Shown here piece after piece: positions 10,395 through 20,429 of a stretch of 64,000 nt of DNA; the first letter of the stretch is position 1, and each line of letters begins with the position of its first letter. The translations under genes and the position numbers were made by a program. The stretch comes from Tritrichomonas foetus. Taxonomy: Eukaryota > Parabasalia > Tritrichomonadida > Tritrichomonadidae. The notes under the pieces were generated by a model. That model saw only the letters and a program-made list of their open reading frames with translations, was not told where the DNA came from and did no database searches. The stretch lies in assembly GCA_001839685.1 (NCBI GenBank), contig MLAK01000593.1, positions 131,299 through 195,298 on the forward strand. Reading direction: 5' to 3'.

Positions 10395-11423
10395 ATGGAA
10401 ATCGATTTTTCAAGCGGAATAGATGGATTCGAAGCACTTCCTCCAGATATCCAAGCGATGCTAAAAAGAAAAAGTAGTCGAGACCCAATTTCACGCTTTT
10501 CGAATAAACTTCATATGCTTTTAAATTTTGCCGATAAAGATCTGATGAAACAAGAATTTATTGGGGCTGGATGGACAGAAGGAAATAATTTCCGCATAAA
10601 CAAAAAACGACTCATTCAAATCATGGATATCAAATTAAATACATTAAACGTAAATCTCAAAGATTTGAAATTTCAACAACTTCACAGCGACCAATCAGGA
10701 TGGACCTTATGGTGCCGTGAAGGGTTTACTCCAAATAGTACAGTCGACGATATCGCAGAAGTGAAATCTGATAAATTCGCTAAAAACGATAAGCCGCTTG
10801 CTCCTGTTTTTACAGATGATATGCAACAGTCAAAACTAGCTGTATTGAAAGACATCACACTTGGGAAATGTGACAGCTCGCAAACCCAAATTTATAAGAA
10901 AATTACAATTTCAATTTGGGAAGAACTTATTGATAGTCCAATTCAAAAATCTTCTGCTCTGCCAGCAGAATTTATTAATTTATCTGCTGTTCGATTTCGA
11001 GCATCACATCAAAAACTAGAAAATGCGAAAGAAATTCTTCACAGAATTTTTATTTGCGCAGATCCTTCACAGCTCACAATTATTGATTTTGCAGTTTTTA
11101 TGGCAAGATTTGGTCCTGAAGAAACACTGATGCAAAAAGTTGGATCTCTTTTGAAATCATCAAATGAAAATAATAACTGGCTTAGATTAACAACAGCCAA
11201 AAATTCTTTACCAAACGAAAATTCGTCGTTTTATGGATTTTTTGACGAAATTGAAAACAATGGTTTTGTACTCCATCGGCCAGACGGAACAACATCACAT
11301 CTCTACAACATCGTGGACACGCCGGCTACAGAAGCATATCTAATTGATGCTGATGGGCAGAAGTACAACTCGTGGCAGGACTACTTTGCAAAGAACCCAG
11401 TTGAGTCCATTTTTGGCTGGTAA
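10395..11423 (+). CDS. IBP39: Initiator-binding protein IBP39 homologue
   Basis: 342 residues, the usual size of the trichomonad 39-kDa initiator-binding protein. Residues about 33-120 form the winged-helix initiator-binding domain: RFSNKLHMLLNFADKD, then GWTEGNNFRINKKRL, IKLNTLNVNLKDLKFQQL and WCREGFTPNS. The C-terminal domain (about 150-342) ends in the acidic and aromatic stretch SWQDYFAKNPVESIFGW, the region known in IBP39 to contact the RNA polymerase II CTD. IBP39 recognises the Inr at trichomonad start sites and takes the place of TATA-centred promoter recognition. This family is restricted to parabasalids and is the best single clue to the organism. I see no clear TCAYW element just before its own ATG; a GGTCAAAAAT element lies 45 nt upstream. 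Confidence 0.9.
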   Translation: MEIDFSSGIDGFEALPPDIQAMLKRKSSRDPISRFSNKLHMLLNFADKDLMKQEFIGAGWTEGNNFRINKKRLIQIMDIKLNTLNVNLKDLKFQQLHSDQSGWTLWCREGFTPNSTVDDIAEVKSDKFAKNDKPLAPVFTDDMQQSKLAVLKDITLGKCDSSQTQIYKKITISIWEELIDSPIQKSSALPAEFINLSAVRFRASHQKLENAKEILHRIFICADPSQLTIIDFAVFMARFGPEETLMQKVGSLLKSSNENNNWLRLTTAKNSLPNENSSFYGFFDEIENNGFVLHRPDGTTSHLYNIVDTPATEAYLIDADGQKYNSWQDYFAKNPVESIFGW

Positions 11424-11564
11424 TTTTGTGTGTTTGTTTTATAAAATGTAAGTATTTGCTATTAATTTTAAATACTATGTTTTATGCGAATGAATAAATT
11501 TTAGCAAGAATATAAAACAAGAACAGAAACAGGAAAAGTGATTTTTTAAGTCAAATTTAGAAAC

Positions 11565-11984
11565 TCAACCCCACGTTTCTTCAAAATTGTTATACAATGC
11601 TTCATAATCAAATTCATTCTCATATCCTTCAAAATGTGGATTCTCCTGTGAATGGAATTGTTCTGTCGCGTCCCATATTGGCTGATTACTGTCTTGATTG
11701 AATTCATTTGTTTCATAATTTTCTGTGGACATTTCATTACTTCTTGACTTACTGCCGGTATCATAAGTAACAAAGCTATTTCTTTGTGTAAGGATAAACC
11801 ACATTCCTACAACAACAGCACCCATGATAACTAATAAAACAATTATTATTCCAGTATTATATCCAATCTTATTGGAATTGGCAATACCAGAATCTGCACC
11901 ATCATTTCCTGATGATTCAATTTCTGTTACATTTGAGTATGGTAATAAGGAATGTGATGTATCTGGAAAGCTGGTATAAAGTAC
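11565..11984 (-). pseudogene. C-terminal remnant of a single-pass surface protein
   Basis: The minus frame is open from just after a stop (TGA at 11985-11987) to TGA at 11565-11567, about 139 residues. It reads as the end of a type I membrane protein: a Ser/Asn-rich ectodomain stub with one N-glycosylation sequon (NVTE), a hydrophobic segment (NTGIIIVLLVIMGAVVVGMW) and a cytoplasmic tail of about 75 residues rich in Asn, Glu and aromatic residues (EGYENEFDYEALYNNFEETW). Such tails follow BspA-like leucine-rich and other trichomonad surface proteins. The only Met (11825) is inside the membrane span, so it cannot be the natural start. No ectodomain coding sequence is found upstream to 12146. 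I read it as a truncated gene remnant. Confidence 0.6.
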
Positions 11985-12146
11985 TCATTTGAATATCGAT
12001 ACCAATGTGAACTCCACAAATAAAAAAATGATGTATATCTTCTAAACGAGGTTATTCACGATTAATATTGTTAAATTAGCAGACTAAAAATTCAAAAAGT
12101 TGATTAATATTGCTTTTAGATTATTCATAAATGAAAGTGAACGAAT

Positions 12147-13832
12147 TTATAATTCGTTATAATCTTTCTCTTGTTCATGATGATGATGGCTATGGTCATG
12201 TTCATGTTCATGTTCATGTTGGTGTTCATGGTCATGATCGCATCCTTCATGTTCTCTTTCAAGCCTGTCGAAGTAACTTGGTGGATAGTATTTCTCTGGA
12301 ATTTGCGGATACTTCGAAAGATCAGTATTTGTTGCATAAGCGAGTTCGTAAGCCCATTCGAAGAAGTTTTCCCTTTCCTGCTGTGGCATGTCCTTGAATT
12401 GTCCAAGAATCTGCTTCAAGTCCATTTCGAACTGGCCATGAGAAATCATGGTGTATCCAACTGGGCATTCATAAGTGCCATATCTGTTGATGAACCAGAA
12501 AATGTTATCCATTCCAAGATTGCCTCTAAGTGGAACAGGATTTGTTTTATTGTTTGCTGGATAAATAAAAAGTTGAGGAATCATGTAAAAGTATGGGAAA
12601 TTGGCTGCATTAGATGTTACATCAATAATACCAAATGACATATTTGTCATTGATGCGTTCTGGGTGATTCGATGCAATTCATACATGGTGTTGTTCATGT
12701 GTGCATTCAATTCGCCAAATGGTCTCATAAGTAGGATTAAAACATCTTTTCCTGGTTGGTTCACAAATTCGTTGTAAGTGATTCCAACGACTTTTTGAAT
12801 TGGACCTGCATTTAAAACTGGTGATGGAACTGGTTCACTTAAATATAGTCTTGTAAACTCATTATTTCGGGCTTTTGTGAGAGCTGCTTTGGCAAGCTCC
12901 AGCCATTCACCATAATTAAATGGTTTATTAAACACATCAGGAGTGAAAATTGAAGAAATGTTCAGATGATATCTCTGAATTGGGTGGAAAATGGAAGCAT
13001 TCAAAAGAGTATTATTGAATTGAACGCCAAGTGTGGTTTGGAAATATGCAAGATATTCTTTGCAAATGTATCCAAATGTGAAATCTGGAAATAGGTCACT
13101 GAGTTCATAAAACAAGTCTTTCATCTCAGCTGTAAATTCTGGTGCAACAATACCAAAGGTTGGCCGTTTTTCATTGACCATAAAGCGATAATTTAATACA
13201 GTATAATATGGAATTCCAGCAATACTGAAGTTGCTGAATGATACAATGACATTATCTTCACGCCTATATAGAGCTAAACGTGTATCATCAAGGTCAAGGT
13301 CATTTAATAATTCTTTTGTGACGAAAACGATATCACACTCAATTTGGTGTTTGTGGAAAACTTCAATAGAATCATTGAAAAGTTCTGGAAGAGATAAAAT
13401 TGAATAATAGCAGTCACCTAAATATGAGAAAAGATCATCTTTGGTCCCAATTTGGAGTGGATGCAATAAGCCTTGCAGGATCTTGACGAAAGTGCTGTCA
13501 TTCTGCGGATATGCGTGCGATGAAATAAGCTTTCCTTCTCTGAAGAAGAAGAAGGAAGGAAGGCTCATTCGATTAATATAGGCAATTTCTTGGGCAAGTG
13601 AGCGTTCTAGATATACGAATGTTGCATATTCACCAAAAATCGAAGCGCCTTCATTCATTGAACGAATAACTGGAACCATTTCTTTATAAGCTTTTTCAAC
13701 TGAAAATGCGATAATCGTTTTGTTTGATTGAACAAGTTTATCGAGCGTTGTCTTGTTGATCTCTGGTAACTCTAAAAGATTTTGCTCCTTATAAGGAATA
13801 AATATTTGGAGTAAAGTGAGAAAGAAAATCAT
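12147..13832 (-). CDS. PDI-like ER protein without CXXC, with His-rich tail and NEL terminus
   Basis: 561 residues. The hydrophobic start (MIFFLTLLQIFI) looks like a signal peptide. The body is a set of thioredoxin folds. The clearest, about 345-460, aligns with the PDI a' domain: GPIQKVVGITYNEFVNQPGKDV, then ILLMRPFGELNAHMN where active PDIs have a WCGHC box, then GIIDVTSNAANFPYFYMIPQLFIYP with the cis-proline. No CXXC occurs, so it cannot be a dithiol oxidase or isomerase. Several N-glycosylation sequons fit a lumenal protein. It ends in a run of about 30 residues of Asp, His and Glu (CDHDHEHQHEHEHEHDHSHH), then YNEL, a plausible KDEL-type retention signal. Likely a non-catalytic chaperone or metal-buffering ER protein (inference). 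A TCATT initiator sits 12 nt upstream. Confidence 0.75.
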   Translation of the reverse strand: MIFFLTLLQIFIPYKEQNLLELPEINKTTLDKLVQSNKTIIAFSVEKAYKEMVPVIRSMNEGASIFGEYATFVYLERSLAQEIAYINRMSLPSFFFFREGKLISSHAYPQNDSTFVKILQGLLHPLQIGTKDDLFSYLGDCYYSILSLPELFNDSIEVFHKHQIECDIVFVTKELLNDLDLDDTRLALYRREDNVIVSFSNFSIAGIPYYTVLNYRFMVNEKRPTFGIVAPEFTAEMKDLFYELSDLFPDFTFGYICKEYLAYFQTTLGVQFNNTLLNASIFHPIQRYHLNISSIFTPDVFNKPFNYGEWLELAKAALTKARNNEFTRLYLSEPVPSPVLNAGPIQKVVGITYNEFVNQPGKDVLILLMRPFGELNAHMNNTMYELHRITQNASMTNMSFGIIDVTSNAANFPYFYMIPQLFIYPANNKTNPVPLRGNLGMDNIFWFINRYGTYECPVGYTMISHGQFEMDLKQILGQFKDMPQQERENFFEWAYELAYATNTDLSKYPQIPEKYYPPSYFDRLEREHEGCDHDHEHQHEHEHEHDHSHHHHEQEKDYNEL

Positions 13833-13841
13833 TTTTGGGAA

Positions 13842-13846
13842 AATGA
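13842..13846 (-). promoter_or_regulatory. Initiator (Inr) of the PDI-like gene
   Basis: TCATT on the minus strand; initiation at its A gives a 12-nt leader to the ATG at 13832. It matches the trichomonad Inr consensus. Confidence 0.5.
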
Positions 13847-14299
13847 AATTATATTTGGTCGAACAAAAGTGATATTTGAATGTAGGGTAATTTTATGGTT
13901 AATTCATATTCAAAAAATTTCAAAAACCGCTTTCGGTTCACTTCAACTCATGTTATCATTCCATGAATATCTTGATAGAGTATGAAAAGAAGTTCAATAT
14001 TATTTCATTAACACATGTTATATATTGAGAAAAAAATGAATAATATTAAATGAACAATTATATTGATTCACATTAGCTAATGACGAAATACTGTTTTTTT
14101 TATTTTCATTTCTGTCTTCATGAATATAAAGTATGTTCATAGTATGGATACAATGTGTACTTTTATTTTATATCATGAAAACGACTCTCTCGATCGAAAT
14201 AAAATTCTAAAATGTTTTTAATTATATGAATATATATAGAAATTTTAATATAAAATACAGTATAACTATAAATTTGGAAAACAAATTCCAAAAAAGTTC
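13847..14299. other. Intergenic, no gene seen
   Basis: AT-rich spacer of about 450 bases between the start of the PDI-like gene and the 3' end of the coiled-coil gene. Stops are frequent in every frame. Nothing recognisable. Confidence 0.55.
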
Positions 14300-16063
14300 T
14301 TATAAAGCATCAGGATCACAAAGTTTTTCTATTTCGCTATTACACATTTTTATTGTGTTCTCTTGTTCTTGTATTTCATTTCTTAATTCATCAACAACTT
14401 CATCCAGACATTCTTTTTCTTGAATCAAATTTGCGAGATCTTCAATAGATATGATATTATGATTTGTCATAAAGACTTTCATTTGATTGAATTCTTCAAG
14501 TTGTTGATTAATCATTTCATCAGGATTTGTAAAAATCTGCTTTTGGAAAATTTCATTAAATCGATTAATTTTTTGTGCATTTGTATTCAATATTTTCTGA
14601 ATGTCATTGAGTGATTTACTTGTTTGGTTTTGCAGTTGAGCCATTGCTTTCGATAAAGCTTTTTCTTTTTTAGATATTTCCGAATCGGATTTTATTTTCA
14701 TCTCCATATTAGCAACTTGACTCCTCAAACAACTATTTTCTTCTGTTAAATTTGAAATTGTATCATTTAATTCTTCTAATATATGGCTTAAATTTTTATT
14801 TGTGCTGTCTAAATCAACTATTTCAATTTCTTGCATTTCTATTGTTTCTTTTAATTCTTTAATAACAGATGAATCCGCTTGGCTTGATAAGATAATCGTC
14901 TCTTCTTCACGATTTGATAATTGTTCTTTTAATATTGATAATTCATGATTAAGTTTATGATTTTCTTTCATTAAATTTCGATTAGTATCATTTAGTTGAA
15001 GACTTTCTTGAATATATTTATCATTATCATCTTCAATGTCTTGCACTTTTTCTCTTAATTCATTGGCTTCTTGTTCGAGTTGTTGAAAATTTACCAAACT
15101 TTCTTTTAATTTTTTTATTTTTTTATGATAAGTATGTTTAATTTTAGTAATTTCTCTTTCATTTTTTTCTTTTTCAATTTGATTTTTTTCAATTTCATTT
15201 TGCAAATTGTCTTGAAGTTGAATTATTTTCCGATCTTTGTCTTCAGCAATCGAAATTAAATTTGTATGAAGATTTTTCGCTCGTTCTGGAGTATGAAAAA
15301 TTTCTTTCTGGCCTTTTAAGAAGAATCCATCGTCTTCTTCTTCACTTATTGCCCTTTTAGTGAAAGGTGAAATAGGAATAGTGCCTTCTTCTGTTTTTTC
15401 ATTCAAAGTTTCCATTTTTTTGAGTGATGAAATTTTATGGACAACTCGTTTGATTAATTTGGTGGTATCATTTGCATATTTGACATCGGAAATACAATTG
15501 TCAATAACATCTAGGATATGATTGTAATTTTCTGAAATAGATTTTGCAGATTCATCGTTTGGATCTTCAAATAAATTTTCAATATAATTTTTAAAGTCAT
15601 GAAAAGCGTTTTGTGCTTGAATAAGTCTATTTGTGTCTTGGCATTTCATAATTTTAGTGAAAGTCGAAATTTTTTCCCGAAATTCAAATACTTTTTCTTT
15701 ATTAATTTTCGGCGCTGATTTTTTACAAAAAGAGTCTAATGAATGTTTAGCATCCAATACACAAGGAAATTCAATCGAAAAATCTATGTCTGCTAATTTC
15801 ATTGACACTTCTTTGTAATTGTAAAAGTAGTGATATGAAAATGTGCGTTTTGAATCTGGTGTAATAATTATTTTGTTCAGTAAATCTAAAAAAGCGATTA
15901 GTCGGGTTCGTGTCGGATTGGAAATAGAATAGCGCTTGCAGTTAATAATTACTTTAATTTGCTTTTCGAGATTCAATAGAATGCTATTTACTTCCGTAAG
16001 AGCTGAGAGTTGACATTCCGATAGTTTATCATGTTCTTCGATACTTAGAAAATTTAAGTCCAT
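14300..16063 (-). CDS. Coiled-coil protein of unknown function
   Basis: 587 residues. The first 220 or so form a helical globular region without recognised motifs. After a low-complexity linker (about 225-255), residues about 270-580 are an almost continuous coiled coil rich in Glu, Lys, Gln, Leu and Asn, with heptads visible in stretches such as KKLKESLVNFQQLEQEANEL. There is no membrane segment or catalytic motif. Trichomonad genomes hold many such proteins, often cytoskeletal or centrosomal, but no specific role can be assigned. The ATG is at 16063; the upstream minus strand holds ATTTGACCAT 28 nt before it. Divergent from the membrane protein at 16357. Confidence 0.7.
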   Translation of the reverse strand: MDLNFLSIEEHDKLSECQLSALTEVNSILLNLEKQIKVIINCKRYSISNPTRTRLIAFLDLLNKIIITPDSKRTFSYHYFYNYKEVSMKLADIDFSIEFPCVLDAKHSLDSFCKKSAPKINKEKVFEFREKISTFTKIMKCQDTNRLIQAQNAFHDFKNYIENLFEDPNDESAKSISENYNHILDVIDNCISDVKYANDTTKLIKRVVHKISSLKKMETLNEKTEEGTIPISPFTKRAISEEEDDGFFLKGQKEIFHTPERAKNLHTNLISIAEDKDRKIIQLQDNLQNEIEKNQIEKEKNEREITKIKHTYHKKIKKLKESLVNFQQLEQEANELREKVQDIEDDNDKYIQESLQLNDTNRNLMKENHKLNHELSILKEQLSNREEETIILSSQADSSVIKELKETIEMQEIEIVDLDSTNKNLSHILEELNDTISNLTEENSCLRSQVANMEMKIKSDSEISKKEKALSKAMAQLQNQTSKSLNDIQKILNTNAQKINRFNEIFQKQIFTNPDEMINQQLEEFNQMKVFMTNHNIISIEDLANLIQEKECLDEVVDELRNEIQEQENTIKMCNSEIEKLCDPDAL

Positions 16064-16356
16064 AAAAGAAATTGGCCAAAAAAGCGCGTTATGGTCAAAT
16101 AAAAATGAACTTCCTCTTTCTCCAAAGTTTTCAAATTTCCTATCAGCTTGTTTAAGCTTATATTCATTTCTTCAATATCATAACAGACATTATTATTTAT
16201 TTTCCAATTCAAAACTATTTTTAAAATAATATATAAAAAGATATAACGGAAATAGAAAAATCAGATTGGTATTTGAAAGTTATCCCAATATAATGAAATG
16301 GTGAATAATTTCAAAGTCATGGTCAAAAATTGAATAATTATTTTTACAACTTTTCG

Positions 16357-19300
16357 ATGGAGCATGATGAAGAAGAGGATGTTCCATCGACAGTGATTTC
16401 GCTGGCCGATCTCCTCGAGAATTTAAAGTTAACTCGATCAAATAAAACAAACGTTCGCTTTCTCCAATTTGAATATTTTGATTGGATGCTCACTCGTACT
16501 CATCTGCCGTCGTGGCTAGATTTCATATCCTGGATGTTATATTTTATGATAATCGAAGTTATTTTGACAGCAACCTCAATTCAAGCTCATTTCTTTGGCA
16601 CATTAAATTCAACGAATTGGACAAAAGACACAAAATCGACTGATTTTCTATTTTCAAAAGTTACAATTCAACTTGCGACAATTATTCTTTTCACTTTTAC
16701 ATTATGCCTCATTATTTTTCAGAGACCCTTTGCATTTACGATTAATTTTAAAAATAGTAGCATGACTCATTTCAGAGCATCACTACTTCATTTTTCTTAC
16801 GTTCATATTCCAATTCTTTTATCACCGGTTTTCGGGATATTATTAGGCTCTCATATTTTGGCCAATGTTGGCTCAGAGACCGAGGATACTACGGCGACAT
16901 ACTATGCATTGCTTGCATGCACAACCTACATCTTACTTCTTTCCAGTGTTTCTGCCTTTGTTGCAGTAATTAATTCAAAGTTAACCATTACAAATACGCC
17001 TTTTGCATTTTGGAAATATCCATACAATTTTGTTGATTTATTATTTTTCTATTTAATTGGTGCATTTTTCCCTTTAAGAAGCTCTCCTGCTGAAAAAGTT
17101 GTCATTGCAATGATGATCATTCAGTTTTTTTATGGGATTTATTTCCTCATTCGAAGAAGAACTCCTGTCTTTTTATACTTAACACCAGCTGTCCTTGAAA
17201 TAAAGATGGGTGTTGACTATATTTTATTTAGTATTTTGACTATTACTAATATTTTATCATCTGTTAATTATCTATCTTATTTATCACTTGTTTGTACAGC
17301 CCATTTTGTGAGTATTATGATTACTACATTTTTAATATCCCGGAATCGCGTTCTTCGATCATTGATCTTAAAACATCATACTTATCAAATTGATCGAAAT
17401 TCAATCAGTTCTCCTTCAAATGCAGTCATTACACTTCGTTCTGGTATAACACTTTCGATTCCTTCTATTGCAGATCCAGCATTCATAAAATGGATTGCTT
17501 TATGTAGATATACACATGAACTTTTACCTGACTTGTTTAGGATTTGTTTGATTTCAAAGATACCTTTAAAAGAAGTTTTAATACCTCATACAGCAATTGG
17601 ACCTACTAATTTGATATCTCTTCAGTTTTTGGTGTTTCAAGCAAATTATTATTTGGAAATGATAAATGATGAATCACTTGTTTTACGGAATACCTATGAA
17701 AAACTGTTGAAAAAGACAGAAAAGATTGAAATTATGTTAAATAATTTTTGGACTACTGCTGATTATGATCAAACTACATTTTATAAATTAGGATGTAATA
17801 TATATGATGTCAAGAATGATTTTGAAGATGCAATTGTTTATTTTCCCTTATCAAAGGAAATTCATAACTTGTATAAAAATTTCCTCGCAAATATTCTAAA
17901 GACGCCCAGATTAATTGAATTTGATAAGAAGAATCCATATTATCATTTATCTAATCCAAAGTCAACTGTTTATGAATGTATAATAAATAAATCACATTCA
18001 CAAACAATCTTCGAATCACGACCGAAACCAACAACAAATGAAAAAATTGCACTGGATACAATTAAGAAAGGTACATTACCAATACTTAATTTCTTTAGAG
18101 TTATTGCACTTGTCTCTATTTTCAACTCTTTTGTATATTGGGGGCTGTATTATGATCATATTGGTAATACATGGAATTGCTATTCCAATGTTACTCAATT
18201 CCAACAAGCGAATGTTGCGCTTGCTACTTCTTTGCTATTACCAACAGATGAATTAATGACTTTTCCTGATGCTCAAAAGATTCAATTGATTATTGGGGTC
18301 CCACTAAATTTAGCTGCATTATTTCGGGCTCCGATGAGTTTCGATAATCCTTTTATTTCATTAATTAATGATATTGTGTATTATTTGCCGCCAAATTATC
18401 TATCATTCCGTATGAATGCTAATTGCTCGAAGATGTCATACTCGGCAACAACTGCATTTAATATTCGAAATGAATCAAGAATCGAAAAAAGACGGTGTTA
18501 TTTAATGAATGTATTGCGTTATATGGATTTACTTGAAAATTGTACTGCAGAGCAATTTGACATCTTCAAACGTTATGTAAATCATAGCTACAGTTTGGAA
18601 ACATATTTTCAAGTTTCTTATGCAGTTGTTGTCACTATTATATTCATTATTATTTTCACTTATATGCGTAAAAAGCACGATGAATTACTTTGTGCAGCTC
18701 GCTTGGTTCTTTCTGCTCAAGAAAATTACCATGAAAATGAATATCTTGAAATGCAATTTTGGGTTTGCCCAACTTTTACAATTTTCATTGTTTATGTTGC
18801 TTGTACTTTTGGACTGTTTCTTGCATTTATTTTCCCATTATATAAAAGTGATAAATTTGTTGAGACAATTATTAATGAAACTGTTGCAGCTACTCGAATA
18901 GCTCGTGGTATTCAAAATGGAATGACTTTAGCTGAATTCTCTATTAAAGATTCTGAATATCGTTCAGAGTATGAAAGAATAACAAAAAATATGTGTATTG
19001 ATGTATATGTGAATACTTTGGCATTAACGCACAATGATATTTCTAAAACGTTCTCTAAAATAGAGCCTTTTAATAATTGGTCACAGCCTTCTCGTACATC
19101 TTATAATACAGTATTACTTGATGTTTGTCGTTTTTTAATTCAAGGAAATCATAGTGAAGAATCCTTTGATTTTCTTGCTGCAAGAGCATATTTCATTTAT
19201 AATATAACATCTTTGCTCAGTTACACACTTCCTGAAATGAGACAATCTGCACATTATGCGATGCAGTTTGAGACATCATCATTTTGGTGGATTACAATTT

Positions 19301-20226
19301 TAATTACTGTCATCATTGTAGCACTAAATCTATTATATAAGCACTTAATTTATCAAAGAAAGAAAATTTGGTTCACTGCAGTCTCGACAGTTTTATTACG
19401 GGCCCATCAAGGCGATATGAAAAACTTAGTACAAAGAAAGAAAGTTACTCTTCCAGATTTGGCGCCTTTCCCTATTTTATTGAAACAAAAGAATACTGGA
19501 ACAATTATGTATGCCAATCCTGCAACAAAACAATATACTGATTTGTCAATTGGTCAGTTAATCGGCCAAAGGGTCCATGAAGTTTGGAATATTGATGACA
19601 ATAATAAATTTACTGCCAATGATAAAACGGTGATTATTACTGAGAAAAAGATAGATAATGGACTTTCAATGATAATGTTTGATGATATTACTGAAATTAA
19701 TGAAATTGAAGAAAAATATAATTCTTTGATCTCACAAAAGCAAATACGAGGAATTAATTTACCTGCTGAAATTGAAATGTTTGCAATTGAAATTAGGATT
19801 AAAGCGGATATTGTAGATTCTGATAAATTATTTAATATTTTGGATTCAACTGAGCCAAAATGTCGAGCATTAATACGTGTTTCATGTGGTCCTTCATTTT
19901 ATAATGCAATTATCCCTGCTGATTGTAAGTTTTCTCGTGTTATTTCATTTTTAAAAGCTTTTGGCGAACAATTGGGAGATTTTTCAAATATAATTGTTTC
20001 CGTAATTCACTCAATAGGAAAAGTTGTAAGTGTGTGTGATTGTGATGCTATTGCACTTGTCTGTGGAAAAGCAGCAAAACGTGTTCATGACTGTGTTCTT
20101 CATGGTACTTGGGGAAGGATTTACATTGATTATGAGCTTCTTGAACAGACAAAGCCAAGGAAATATTCAGCGCTAGCTGATAAAATTATTATGATATCTG
20201 ACACTATAAACCCTAGTAATCACTAG
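16357..20226 (+). CDS. Polytopic membrane protein with PAS and degenerate nucleotide-cyclase domain
   Basis: About 1,289 residues from ATG 16357 (the frame opens at TTG 16330). About 10-12 hydrophobic spans are visible in two blocks, about residues 45-340 and 590-1010. A PAS-like domain follows at about 1033-1125 (PILLKQKNTGTIMYANPATK, then IGQLIGQRVHEVW). The last 160 residues have the order of a class III cyclase core: IIVSVIHSIGKVVSV resembles the strand ending in a glycine turn, and DAIALVCGKAAKRVHDC with WGRIYIDYELLEQ resembles the VNxAaR and pGxIxVS segments. The metal-binding aspartates of active cyclases are not visible. Trichomonads have a large family of adenylate/guanylate cyclase-like proteins with this layout. 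I infer a sensor whose cyclase domain is inactive or regulatory. Confidence 0.7.
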   Translation: MEHDEEEDVPSTVISLADLLENLKLTRSNKTNVRFLQFEYFDWMLTRTHLPSWLDFISWMLYFMIIEVILTATSIQAHFFGTLNSTNWTKDTKSTDFLFSKVTIQLATIILFTFTLCLIIFQRPFAFTINFKNSSMTHFRASLLHFSYVHIPILLSPVFGILLGSHILANVGSETEDTTATYYALLACTTYILLLSSVSAFVAVINSKLTITNTPFAFWKYPYNFVDLLFFYLIGAFFPLRSSPAEKVVIAMMIIQFFYGIYFLIRRRTPVFLYLTPAVLEIKMGVDYILFSILTITNILSSVNYLSYLSLVCTAHFVSIMITTFLISRNRVLRSLILKHHTYQIDRNSISSPSNAVITLRSGITLSIPSIADPAFIKWIALCRYTHELLPDLFRICLISKIPLKEVLIPHTAIGPTNLISLQFLVFQANYYLEMINDESLVLRNTYEKLLKKTEKIEIMLNNFWTTADYDQTTFYKLGCNIYDVKNDFEDAIVYFPLSKEIHNLYKNFLANILKTPRLIEFDKKNPYYHLSNPKSTVYECIINKSHSQTIFESRPKPTTNEKIALDTIKKGTLPILNFFRVIALVSIFNSFVYWGLYYDHIGNTWNCYSNVTQFQQANVALATSLLLPTDELMTFPDAQKIQLIIGVPLNLAALFRAPMSFDNPFISLINDIVYYLPPNYLSFRMNANCSKMSYSATTAFNIRNESRIEKRRCYLMNVLRYMDLLENCTAEQFDIFKRYVNHSYSLETYFQVSYAVVVTIIFIIIFTYMRKKHDELLCAARLVLSAQENYHENEYLEMQFWVCPTFTIFIVYVACTFGLFLAFIFPLYKSDKFVETIINETVAATRIARGIQNGMTLAEFSIKDSEYRSEYERITKNMCIDVYVNTLALTHNDISKTFSKIEPFNNWSQPSRTSYNTVLLDVCRFLIQGNHSEESFDFLAARAYFIYNITSLLSYTLPEMRQSAHYAMQFETSSFWWITILITVIIVALNLLYKHLIYQRKKIWFTAVSTVLLRAHQGDMKNLVQRKKVTLPDLAPFPILLKQKNTGTIMYANPATKQYTDLSIGQLIGQRVHEVWNIDDNNKFTANDKTVIITEKKIDNGLSMIMFDDITEINEIEEKYNSLISQKQIRGINLPAEIEMFAIEIRIKADIVDSDKLFNILDSTEPKCRALIRVSCGPSFYNAIIPADCKFSRVISFLKAFGEQLGDFSNIIVSVIHSIGKVVSVCDCDAIALVCGKAAKRVHDCVLHGTWGRIYIDYELLEQTKPRKYSALADKIIMISDTINPSNH

Positions 20227-20429
20227 ATATCATTTCCATTTATTAGACAGTGCATACTATCTAAATATAAATGTTATTTTATGTTGTTTGTAAAAAATAT
20301 ATCTTGTAATTATCTCTTCTAGATTTTTTTTCATAATATATCATGAATTTATCTCATGAAGTTTCTCAAAAGCGAAAAGAATTATGAAATACAATCATGA
20401 AAGAAAGATGAAAAATATATATATAAACT

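Noticed and set aside
12131..12638. Plus-strand frames over the His-rich tail of the PDI-like gene
   Set aside because: They are antisense shadows of a repetitive coding stretch and have no homology.
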